This document shows, piece by piece, positions 1 through 7,126 of a stretch of DNA of 15,737 nt. Under the pieces are notes generated by a model. It had not been told where the DNA came from, did not search any database, and was given only the letters and a program-made list of their open reading frames with translations. The stretch spans positions 1-15,737 of the forward strand of contig CAZDWF010000087.1 of the NCBI GenBank assembly GCA_964508895.1. Reading direction: 5' to 3'. A program made the translations under genes and the position numbers. This DNA is from M55B132 sp964508895 (GTDB taxonomy: Bacteria > Bacteroidota > Bacteroidia > Bacteroidales > B18-G4). Every line of letters begins with the position of its first letter. Positions within the stretch are counted from its first letter, which is position 1.

Positions 1-2
1 CT

Positions 3-98
3 GCTAAAATTGAGAATAATTTGAATGAATTTTTCATAATTGTTTTTTTGATTATTAATTTAGTATTAAATACTCTTAATTTTAAGATTAGTTTATAG
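3..98 (+). CDS. C-terminal end of a possible membrane protein (partial)
   Basis: One frame is open from the left edge to a TAG at 96-98, giving about 31 residues. It begins with a short polar part (AKIENNLNE) and then a hydrophobic stretch (FFIIVFLIINLVLN), which would fit the last membrane segment of a protein starting outside the window. The DNA is very AT-rich, so a short hydrophobic open frame could also arise by chance. No family can be named. The gene, if real, converges on pcm. Confidence 0.3.
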   Translation, partial: AKIENNLNEFFIIVFLIINLVLNTLNFKISL

Positions 99-167
99 GA
101 AAATAGTATATACAAATATAGTTGCTAATGTCAATAATAAAAAATGATATGCAATGGGTAAAACGAT

Positions 168-815
168 TTAATCATTAGCTTTATTACCCAGTAATGGTAC
201 AAAACGAAACAAACCATGATTTTGTTCTTTATAATCTGAACCAGAGATTTTGTGAATGGTTTTCATAATCTGTGTTTCGCCTTCTCCGTGAGGAATAACC
301 ATTATTCCGCCAATTTTCAGCTGCTGGAGCAGATCATCAGGAATTTCCGGTGCAGCAGCTGTTATTATTATTTTATCAAATGGTGAAAATGCAGGTAATC
401 CGGCATATCCATCACCATAAACCAGTTTAGGCCTGTATCCTAATTTAGGTAGTAGTAATTTAGTTTTTTCGTAAAGTTTTTTTTGCCTTTCAATTGAAAA
501 TACTTTGGCTCCCAGCTCAAGTAATACACAAGCCTGATAACCTGAGCCGGTTCCTATTTCAAGTATTTTGTCATTTTCCTGGACCTGTAGTAATTCTGTT
601 TGAAAAGCAACAGTATATGGTTGAGAAATAGTTTGCCCTGATCCAATTGGGAAAGGTTTGTCCTGATAAGCAAATTCCAGAAAAGAAGAGTCCATAAAAA
701 GATGCCTTGGAATTTTCGCGATTGCATCTATTATTCTGGTATCTTTTATTCCTTTTTCACTGATTCCATCTGCGAGTCTTTTTCTTAATCCTTTGTGCTT
801 GAATGAATCAACCAT
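168..815 (-). CDS. pcm: Protein-L-isoaspartate O-methyltransferase
   Basis: This 215-residue protein is full length for the PCMT family, which uses S-adenosylmethionine to methylate isoaspartyl residues in aged proteins and so starts their repair in the cytoplasm. Visible motifs are the substrate-site segment IGSGQTISQPY at residues 57-67, the SAM-binding motif I LEIGTGSGYQA at 85-95, GDGYAGLP at 134-141, the post-motif IITAAAPEIP at 150-159, and the C-terminal FRFVPLLG at 203-210. The ATG start at 815 leaves a normal N-terminal helix. It is divergent from the oxidoreductase gene across a 112-nt gap and does not look part of a local operon. Nothing is missing or unusual. Confidence 0.96.
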   Translation of the reverse strand: MVDSFKHKGLRKRLADGISEKGIKDTRIIDAIAKIPRHLFMDSSFLEFAYQDKPFPIGSGQTISQPYTVAFQTELLQVQENDKILEIGTGSGYQACVLLELGAKVFSIERQKKLYEKTKLLLPKLGYRPKLVYGDGYAGLPAFSPFDKIIITAAAPEIPDDLLQQLKIGGIMVIPHGEGETQIMKTIHKISGSDYKEQNHGLFRFVPLLGNKAND

Positions 816-904
816 TGTTTATTTAGCTGGAGAAATGTTTTAGATAATTTGAGTTTATGAATGCGAATGTAAGCATAAAAATATGATCATAATATGAAAA
901 AAAC

Positions 905-912
905 TACATTTG
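905..912 (+). promoter_or_regulatory. Candidate Bacteroidota -7 element for the oxidoreductase operon
   Basis: TACATTTG matches the TAnnTTTG consensus of the Bacteroidota primary sigma factor and lies 15 nt before the ATG at 928, implying a short leader. I see no clear -33 TTG box at the expected distance, so the call rests on one element. Confidence 0.4.
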
Positions 913-927
913 CAAAAAATTTAAAAG

Positions 928-1914
928 ATGTTAAAAATTGGAGTGCTTGGTGCAGGACACCTGGGTAAAATTCACCTGAAATGTATTAAACTTATCAAGG
1001 ATTACGAACTGATAGGGTTTTATGATCCTGATAGGGAAAATGCTAAGGATGTTGAGAGGGAATTTGAGATCAGATCATATTCATCTATTGATGAGCTTAT
1101 CAATGATGTTGATGTAGTTGATATAGTCACTCCAACTATTTCTCATTATGATTGTGCTTCAAAGGCATTGAAAAGTTTTAAAAATGTTTTTATTGAAAAA
1201 CCTATAGTAACATCCACTGAAGAAGCCCGTAAACTTATTGATCTTGCAGAGGAAGCTAATAAAAAAGTTCAGGTTGGACATGTTGAAAGGTTTAATCCTG
1301 CATTTATGGCTGCTGAACCATATATAACAGCTCCAATGTTCATCGAGTCGCATCGTCTTGCACAGTTTAATCCCAGAGGAACTGATGTTCCGGTTGTTCT
1401 TGACTTAATGATTCATGATATTGATATTGTTCTTAGTGTTGTTAAGGCTGATATTAAAAGGATAAGCGCAAGTGGTGTTGCCGTGGTAAGCGATACACCA
1501 GACATTGCTAATGCCCGTATAGAATTTAATAATGGTTGTGTAGCTAATCTTACTACATCCAGAATATCTATGAAGAATATGAGGAAGACCAGGATGTTCC
1601 AGAAGGATGCTTATGTTTCTGTTGATTTCCTGGATAAGAAAGTGGAAATTATTAGGATCAAAGATGTTGATAAAAATGCAGATGATCCTTTTGCGATGAT
1701 CCTTGATCTTGGTGAAGGAAAAGGAGAGAAGCAAATTATATTTGATAAGCCTGAAGTGCAATCAATAAATGCCATTAAAACTGAGCTTGAAAGTTTCTAT
1801 CATGCAATCGTAAATGATAAAACTCCTCCGGTTACTATAATTGATGGTTATCAGGCACTTGATGTAGCATATAAGATCATGGACCAAATTAATTCACTTC
1901 CCGGGAATTTATAA
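928..1914 (+). CDS. Gfo/Idh/MocA-family oxidoreductase, GnnA / lpx-cluster-like
   Basis: This is a complete 328-residue NAD(P)-dependent sugar oxidoreductase. The N-terminal Rossmann fold has GAGHLG at residues 8-13 (GxGxxG), and the family EKP motif lies at 90-92, with its lysine in the usual active-site position. VGHVERFNP at 116-124 and DLMIHDIDIV at 159-168 (H163, D164) open the C-terminal substrate domain. The run of VGHxERFNP, LDLMIHDxDIV, NGCVANLTTSR and DAYVSVDF resembles the oxidoreductases encoded inside lpxA-lpxB clusters, including GnnA, which oxidises the 3-OH of UDP-GlcNAc before transamination. That substrate is an inference from recalled family resemblance; no GnnB aminotransferase or lpx gene is in the window. 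It begins a three-gene plus-strand cluster ending in a sugar transferase. Confidence 0.88.
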   Translation: MLKIGVLGAGHLGKIHLKCIKLIKDYELIGFYDPDRENAKDVEREFEIRSYSSIDELINDVDVVDIVTPTISHYDCASKALKSFKNVFIEKPIVTSTEEARKLIDLAEEANKKVQVGHVERFNPAFMAAEPYITAPMFIESHRLAQFNPRGTDVPVVLDLMIHDIDIVLSVVKADIKRISASGVAVVSDTPDIANARIEFNNGCVANLTTSRISMKNMRKTRMFQKDAYVSVDFLDKKVEIIRIKDVDKNADDPFAMILDLGEGKGEKQIIFDKPEVQSINAIKTELESFYHAIVNDKTPPVTIIDGYQALDVAYKIMDQINSLPGNL

Positions 1915-2010
1915 ATTAGAACAAATAGTATATACATAATGGATTTGGACAATAAATATGTTCAATCGGCGTTCAATTTTTTTGAAAGACCTAAATCAAA
2001 AACTAATTAC

Positions 2011-2959
2011 ATGATCAAGCGTATTGTGAAGGTATTAAGTTATGTATTTCTTCTCATACTAATACTGGTTTTTGATTCATCCTGTCGCAAATTTGATGGA
2101 GACATTACAGTACCATCATACCTGCAAATCGACTCTCTTTCTATTTATACTGATTATCAAATTCAGGGAAGTAACTCCCATAAGATAACCACTGTTTGGA
2201 TTTACGTGGATGATCAAATTATAGGGATCTATGAGCTGCCGACAAAAGCTCCCATCCTTGCTGATGGATTACATAAAGTAAGACTTGATGCAGGAATAAA
2301 CATGGATGGCATAAGATCATTACGTGTGTTCTATCCGTTTTATGAAGCCATTATTCAGGATATTGATTTTATACCTCTGCAAACTATCAACTTAAACGCT
2401 GATACTTTATTTGTCGATAATACAGCTACTCCGTATATCTCGAATGCAACATATTGGGATAATACAGAGTTTGTATGGATGGTAGATTTTGAGGACCCGA
2501 GTTATAATCTTGATAGTATAAGCTCATCCTCTATTGACATTCTACGTACGCCAAAAAAATGATCCTGAAGCATTCCTTAGTCCTAATTCGAGTTATTCAG
2601 GAGTTCTATATTTAACATCTGATAAAAGTTATTTCAGGATCTCCAGTAATGTGAATTCAGGGGATGGCTTTGAGCTTCAGCGATTAGGTAATATCCCTAT
2701 TTTCCTGGAATTTAATTTTAAGTGTAATAATGTGTTTAGTGTTGGTTTGTTTGCAAACGGTTATACAACAGTAGAGACCAAACCCATTCTTGTAATGAAT
2801 GAGTCGCTGGAATGGAATAAGATTTATGTGAATTTAAAACCAGCAGTTGATGCTTCTATAAATGCATTAGATTTTAATATATATTTTGAAGGAGGGCATA
2901 AAGACGGTATCGACACTAGCTGGGTTTATCTGGATAATATTAAACTAATTACGAGATAA
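2011..2959 (+). pseudogene. Bacteroidota surface lipoprotein, interrupted by a frameshift
   Basis: Two adjacent frames encode one protein. The first runs to TGA at 2560-2562 and the second continues in the +1 frame to 2959. Removing one base from the A7 run at 2553-2559 joins them into about 315 residues (RTP-K-NDPEAF at the junction). I prefer the ATG at 2011 over the in-frame ATG at 1939. It gives a lipoprotein signal, MIKRIVKVLSYVFLLILILVF then DSSC, with Cys25 as the lipidation site, although the lipobox is loose; the 1939 start would add 24 polar residues ahead of it. The mature part (SIYTDYQIQGSNSHKITTVWI, then YVDDQIIGIYELP, and near the end WVYLDNIKLITR) looks like beta-sandwich modules of an uncharacterised envelope protein. 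It lies 96 nt after the oxidoreductase (24 nt using the 1939 start) and 22 nt before the sugar transferase, so it is probably cotranscribed. Function unknown. Confidence 0.75.
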
Positions 2960-2981
2960 AGGACTAATAAACTGACCTTAG

Positions 2982-4397
2982 ATGAATAAAAAATTACAGG
3001 TATTAAAGTATGTTGTTTTTGATCTGCTTGCATCAGCCATAGCCTGGACGATTTTCTTTATTTATAGAAAATTCGTTAATGATCCTGACATTTTCAAGCA
3101 TTCTGAACAGATCTTTCAGGATGATAATTTGTACATTGGAATTTCATTTATACCATTATTCTGGCTTGTCCTATATACCTTAGTTGGAACCTATAAAAAG
3201 ATATACAGGAAATCAAGGCTTAGAGAATTGGGGCAGACTTTACTAATATCTCTTATTGGTGTGATTATTATATTTTTTGCACTTATCCTGGATGACATCA
3301 TTACTTCATATAAATCTTATTACCAGTCGTTTATTGTTCTTTACGGCCTCCATTTCTTCTTTACCTATTCTTTCAGACTTGCATTGACAAGCATTACTGT
3401 AAGACGAATTCATAGCAAAAAATTTGGTTTTAATACCTTAATTGTTGGAAGTAATGGAAATGCAATAGGAATTTATAATGATATTGAAAATCAGGAGAAA
3501 TCTTCAGGAAATAAGTTTATGGGTTTTGTTAATGTTTTCGATTATGATAATTATAAGATAAAGAAATTTCTACCTCACCTGGGTAACTATAATGAATTAA
3601 AACAGATAATTTTGGATTACCAGGTAGAAGAAGTAATTATCGCAATAGAACGATCAGAACGTAAAAAGCTTGAAGAGATTATTGCAATACTTGAAGATAC
3701 GGATGTAATCATCAAAGTTATTCCGGATATGCAGGATATCCTGCTGGGAGTGGTAAAAATGTCATCTGTATTTCACACTCCTTTAATTCAGGTAGCTCCG
3801 GGATTAATGCCTGCATGGCAACAATCCATCAAAAGAATAATGGATGTAATAGTATCAGTTATTGCAATAATTTTACTTACGCCTCTTTATCTTTTTGTTG
3901 CAATTGGTATTATGATAACTTCACGAGGGCCCATTATATATTCACAGGAAAGAATAGGGATATATGGGGCACCATTTAAAATGCATAAATTCAGGTCAAT
4001 GTTTGTTGATGCGGAAAAATCCGGACCTCAACTGTCATCTGATGATGATCCCAGGATCACACCTTTTGGAAAGTTCCTTCGTAAGGTTCGCCTTGATGAA
4101 ATTCCTCAGTTTTACACGGTGCTAAAAGGGGATATGTCTTTAGTAGGGCCAAGACCAGAGCGTCAGTATTTTATTGACCAGATCACGAAGGTAGCTCCTC
4201 ATTATCGTTTGCTTCATAAGGTAAAGCCTGGCATTACTTCCTGGGGACAGGTTAAGTTCGGTTATGCGTCAAATGTTGATGAAATGGTTGAACGACTAAA
4301 ATACGATCTTTTGTATATCGAAAATATGTCTATTGCAATGGATTTCAAAATCCTGATTTATACAGTCCTCATAGTCCTCCAGGGTCGTGGAAAATAG
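2982..4397 (+). CDS. Polyprenyl-phosphate sugar-1-phosphate transferase (WbaP/WcaJ-type)
   Basis: This 471-residue inner-membrane enzyme has the full three-part layout of long polyisoprenyl-phosphate hexose-1-phosphate transferases. Four N-terminal hydrophobic helices lie at about residues 8-28, 52-70, 87-104 and 115-135. A Rossmann-like domain follows at about 150-255 (TLIVGSNGNA near 152-161), then a re-entrant helix at about 287-312 leads into the catalytic domain. Catalytic motifs are QERIGIYG at 322-329, KFRSM at 337-341, the Asp-Glu dyad in RLDEIPQ (D372, E373), SLVGPRPE at 386-393 and KPGITSWGQV at 415-424. It transfers a sugar 1-phosphate from a nucleotide sugar to undecaprenyl phosphate, the first step of exopolysaccharide, O-antigen or capsule synthesis. 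The sugar cannot be told from sequence. It is the last gene of the plus-strand cluster, and no glycosyltransferase follows it here. Confidence 0.93.
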   Translation: MNKKLQVLKYVVFDLLASAIAWTIFFIYRKFVNDPDIFKHSEQIFQDDNLYIGISFIPLFWLVLYTLVGTYKKIYRKSRLRELGQTLLISLIGVIIIFFALILDDIITSYKSYYQSFIVLYGLHFFFTYSFRLALTSITVRRIHSKKFGFNTLIVGSNGNAIGIYNDIENQEKSSGNKFMGFVNVFDYDNYKIKKFLPHLGNYNELKQIILDYQVEEVIIAIERSERKKLEEIIAILEDTDVIIKVIPDMQDILLGVVKMSSVFHTPLIQVAPGLMPAWQQSIKRIMDVIVSVIAIILLTPLYLFVAIGIMITSRGPIIYSQERIGIYGAPFKMHKFRSMFVDAEKSGPQLSSDDDPRITPFGKFLRKVRLDEIPQFYTVLKGDMSLVGPRPERQYFIDQITKVAPHYRLLHKVKPGITSWGQVKFGYASNVDEMVERLKYDLLYIENMSIAMDFKILIYTVLIVLQGRGK

Positions 4398-4455
4398 GTT
4401 TTAAAACATAGATCGAAGACAATAGACAAATTTACTATATTAAAATCTAAAATTA

Positions 4456-4504
4456 TCTAAACTCTATAGTCTAAGGTCTATAGTCTAAAATCTATAGTCT
4501 ATCA
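4456..4504 (+). repeat. TCTAnnn heptad tandem repeat
   Basis: Seven consecutive 7-bp units begin with TCTA: TCTAAAC, TCTATAG, TCTAAGG, TCTATAG, TCTAAAA, TCTATAG, TCTATCA. From 4463 the array is also a 14-bp repeat with an 11-bp core TCTATAGTCTA in three copies. An isolated TCTAAAA lies just upstream at 4446. CTATAG is itself a palindrome. The array fills the gap between the convergent sugar transferase and DUF4294 genes, and its last unit contains the DUF4294 stop codon (TGA on the minus strand, 4502-4504). Confidence 0.8.
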
Positions 4505-5084
4505 AAGTTCACCAGCTTCTATCAAGCGCACAATCGCTTCTATTTGCATGTCTTCCCCTTCCGGGTCGTATCCTACTTTTAAATTAAACCCAAAGATGCG
4601 GGCAAAAGTTTGCCAGAAAAATGCTGTGAATTTACCCCTCAATTCTTTAACGAGAGCATATGATGTATTTCCTGTTTCTCTGTATACCAGTTTGATGAGT
4701 ATCTTTCCCTGGGAGAAAGTCATGTTCTTCAGATCATCGGTATATTCATTTCTTAACTCTTTCTCGGCTTGTTTCATCAAGGCTTTTCTTTCCTTATCGG
4801 TACTTGCTTCTGTTAGCAATTGTTCGTATTCTTTAAGCTTTATGCCTGCAAGTTTTGCATATGGATAAACTACTTTAATATTTCTGATGAGTTTTGTGAG
4901 CCTTCGCTGTTGTCGTTTATTTTTTATCTCTTTTAAAGTAAAAAACAGAAACAGTTTTCAGGTTGACAGTAGCTATGGTATCACCTTCCTGGATCTTTGC
5001 AAAAACAACTATTACATCTTCTTCCTGAGAAAAGACACTCAGTGAAAGAATAAATATCAGGCCGGTAATTAATAATCGTAACAT
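4502..5084 (-). pseudogene. DUF4294 family secreted protein, interrupted by a frameshift
   Basis: The N-terminal part starts at ATG 5084, directly after AGGAAG at 5087-5092, and encodes a signal peptide MLRLLITGLIFILSLSVFS with likely cleavage before QEED. It stops at TAA 4917-4919 after KRDKK. The rest continues in the +1 frame (NKRQQRRLTKLIRNIK, then VVYPYAKLAGIKLKEYE) to 4502. Deleting one A from the A6 run (T on the plus strand, 4920-4925) joins them into about 193 residues, near the family's usual size. Family hallmarks are YPYAKLAG, FSQGKILIKLVYRETG, LVKELRGKF, FFWQTFARIFG and YDPEGED. DUF4294 is a Bacteroidota family of unknown function, probably periplasmic. It follows clpX by 66 nt on the same strand, so it may be the last gene of the tig-clpP-clpX operon. 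Confidence 0.82.
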
Positions 5085-5086
5085 TT

Positions 5087-5092
5087 CTTCCT
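5087..5092 (-). promoter_or_regulatory. Shine-Dalgarno-like site fixing the DUF4294 start
   Basis: AGGAAG on the minus strand lies two bases before ATG 5084. It supports this start over the in-frame TTG at 5105, which would add seven residues in front of the signal peptide. Clear SD sites are rare among the other genes of this window. Confidence 0.5.
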
Positions 5093-5094
5093 GA

Positions 5095-5114
5095 GCACAA
5101 TTCAATTATTGTGC
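5095..5114 (-). promoter_or_regulatory. Perfect 7-bp inverted repeat just upstream of the DUF4294 RBS
   Basis: GCACAAT and ATTGTGC flank a six-base loop (TCAATT), a perfect hairpin in the clpX-DUF4294 gap that ends two bases before the AGGAAG site. No T-run follows it on either strand, so it is not a standard terminator. It could stabilise or separate the transcript ends, or affect access to the ribosome site. Confidence 0.4.
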
Positions 5115-5150
5115 CGAAAAAAGATCAAAGATCACAAGATTATAAAAGGA

Positions 5151-6386
5151 TTAAGCCACCTTGAGTTTTGCAATGCTTGACATATGAAATTTGTTTTGCG
5201 CATAATCAAGAGTAACATGGAACTTTTTATTATTCTTTTTTGAAGGTAATTCAAACATAGCATCTGTTAAGATAGCTTCCAGTATAGATCTTAGTCCTCT
5301 TGCTCCAAGTTTAAACTCTATTGATTTTTGAACAATAAATTCAAGAACATTATCATCAAATGAAAGTTCGATGTTATCCATTGCAAAAAGCTTAGTAAAC
5401 TGTTTGATAAGTGAGTTCTTTGGTTCGGTTAGTATCCTAATAAGAATCTCTTTGTTTAAAGGATCCAGGTGTGTTGTCACTGGAAACCTACCAACAATCT
5501 CCGGAATTAATCCAAATTTTCTAAGGTCTGCAGGAGAAATATATTGTAAGAGATTTTCTTTGTCAATACTTTCTTTTTCCTTATCAAAATTATAGCCTAT
5601 AACGTTGGTTTGCAGTCTGGATGCAATAATTTTATTAATATTATTAAATGCTCCTCCTGAAACAAAAAGGATATTTTTAGTATTGATCTGGATCATTTTT
5701 TGTTCAGGATGTTTTCTTCCACCTTGAGGTGGTACATTTACAACAGTACCTTCAAGGAGTTTCAATAGTGCCTGTTGAACTCCTTCTCCTGAAACATCTC
5801 TTGTGATACTTGGATTATCACTTTTACGAGCTATTTTGTCGATTTCATCAATAAACACTATTCCTGTTTCAGCTGCTTTAACATTGAAATCAGCAACCTG
5901 AAGAAGCCTGGAAAGTATACTTTCAACATCTTCTCCAACATAGCCTGCTTCAGTTAGTACAGTGGCATCGGCAATACAAAACGGAACATGCAGCATACGT
6001 GCTATGGTTCTGGCGAGCAATGTTTTGCCAGTGCCTGTCTCTCCAACAATAATAATATTTGACTTTTCAATTTCAATATCATCATCGGTATTAGGTTTAA
6101 GCTGTGTTATCCTTTTATAGTGATTGTAAACAGCTACTGCCAGTACTTTCTTAGCTTCATCTTGCCCGATAACATATTGATCAAGATATTTCTTAATCTC
6201 ATGTGGCTTTTTTAGTTCAATGCTGCTGAGCGAGGTTTCATGTTTAGTAGCCAGTTCTTCCTGAAGAATGAGCTGGGCCTGTTCTACACAGCCATCACAT
6301 ATCTGAGCATCAATCCCGGAAATGAGAAGCTTTACCTGACTTTTCTCTCTTCCGCAGAATGAGCATTTTTGTGCTAATTTGGCCAT
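5151..6386 (-). CDS. clpX: ATP-dependent Clp protease ATP-binding subunit ClpX
   Basis: This 411-residue AAA+ unfoldase is complete. The N-terminal zinc-binding domain has CSFC (C8, C11) and CDGC (C30, C33). ATPase motifs are Walker A GETGTGKT at 115-122, Walker B IVFIDEID at 176-183, the GYVG pore loop at 148-151, the RKH loop at 224-226 and the sensor-2 segment GARGLRS at 361-367. The ClpP-docking loop, IGF in E. coli, reads VIGY at 262-265. ClpX recognises tagged or unfolded cytoplasmic substrates and threads them into ClpP. It lies 55 nt after clpP on the same strand, in the classical tig-clpP-clpX order. The ATG at 6386 gives the standard N-terminus directly before the zinc domain. Confidence 0.97.
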   Translation of the reverse strand: MAKLAQKCSFCGREKSQVKLLISGIDAQICDGCVEQAQLILQEELATKHETSLSSIELKKPHEIKKYLDQYVIGQDEAKKVLAVAVYNHYKRITQLKPNTDDDIEIEKSNIIIVGETGTGKTLLARTIARMLHVPFCIADATVLTEAGYVGEDVESILSRLLQVADFNVKAAETGIVFIDEIDKIARKSDNPSITRDVSGEGVQQALLKLLEGTVVNVPPQGGRKHPEQKMIQINTKNILFVSGGAFNNINKIIASRLQTNVIGYNFDKEKESIDKENLLQYISPADLRKFGLIPEIVGRFPVTTHLDPLNKEILIRILTEPKNSLIKQFTKLFAMDNIELSFDDNVLEFIVQKSIEFKLGARGLRSILEAILTDAMFELPSKKNNKKFHVTLDYAQNKFHMSSIAKLKVA

Positions 6387-6441
6387 TCACTTATTGAGTT
6401 AAAGTTTAATTCTTAACTATTTCTATTTTCTACGGAAAAAA

Positions 6442-7116
6442 TCAGATTTTGTTCTTAATAAGCACCTCATCGATCATTCCGTATTCTTTTGCTTCTTCGG
6501 CTGTCATCCAGTAGTCACGATCTGAATCTTTCCATATCTTTTTGTAAGTCTGCCCGGTATGCTGAGCAATTATTTCATAAAGCTCTTTCTTGATTTTCTG
6601 AATTTCTCTTGCAGTAATCTCTATATCAGAAGCTTGTCCTTGAGCACCTCCCATTGGTTGATGTATCAATATCCTGGAGTGTTTTAAAGATGTTCTTTTA
6701 TTTGCAGCTCCTGCACATAATAAGACCGCACTCATAGAAGCTGCTACACCTGTACAAATTGTGGCTACATCAGGAGTGATGTATTGCATTGTATCATAAA
6801 TACCTAGTCCTGCATAAACCTGGCCTCCTGGAGAATTTAAATAAATCTGTATATCTTTTTTTGCATCAACAGATTCGAGGAATAATAACTGAGCTTGTAT
6901 AATATTAGCAACATAATCATTGATGGGCACACCCAGAAAGATTATCCTGTCCATCATCAAACGTGAGAAAACATCCATTGTAGCCACATTCATCTGGCGT
7001 TCTTCAATAATGGTTGGAGATATGTAATTGGATGATATGGAAGAGTATCTGTCAAGTGATATAGAGCTGATACCTGCATGCTTTACGGCATATTTTCTGA
7101 ATTCATCGTGATTCAT
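6442..7116 (-). CDS. clpP: ATP-dependent Clp protease proteolytic subunit ClpP
   Basis: This 224-residue serine peptidase (family S14) forms the tetradecameric chamber of ClpXP. The catalytic triad is visible as S127 in GVAASMSAV, H152 in ILIHQPMGG and D201 in SDRDYWM. The S-H and H-D spacings (25 and 49) equal those of E. coli ClpP. NSPGGQVYAGLGIYD at 94-108 supplies the oxyanion region, and MTAEEAKEYGMIDEVL closes the fold. The N-terminal extension of about 30 residues before the core is longer than the E. coli propeptide, and where it is processed cannot be read from sequence. It starts 10 nt after the tig stop and precedes clpX, so it should be cotranscribed with both. Confidence 0.97.
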   Translation of the reverse strand: MNHDEFRKYAVKHAGISSISLDRYSSISSNYISPTIIEERQMNVATMDVFSRLMMDRIIFLGVPINDYVANIIQAQLLFLESVDAKKDIQIYLNSPGGQVYAGLGIYDTMQYITPDVATICTGVAASMSAVLLCAGAANKRTSLKHSRILIHQPMGGAQGQASDIEITAREIQKIKKELYEIIAQHTGQTYKKIWKDSDRDYWMTAEEAKEYGMIDEVLIKNKI

Positions 7117-7126
7117 GGCTGTATTT

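Noticed and set aside
1405..1761. Minus-strand open frame of 118 codons opposite the oxidoreductase
   Set aside because: The plus-strand protein has clear family motifs throughout; the antisense frame is a shadow.
101..1936. Exact 14-bp match AAATAGTATATACA at 101-114 and 1923-1936, possibly a shared operator
   Set aside because: A rough estimate for AT-rich DNA of this length expects a few such 14-mer pairs by chance, and the two sites have no common gene context.
4398..4407. Perfect palindrome GTTTTAAAAC just after the sugar transferase stop
   Set aside because: Five A/T-dominated pairs with no loop cannot form a useful terminator, and such palindromes are common in AT-rich DNA.
4548..4868. 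Plus-strand open frame of 106 codons opposite DUF4294
   Set aside because: It is the antisense of the conserved DUF4294 domain and has no recognisable protein character or start signal.
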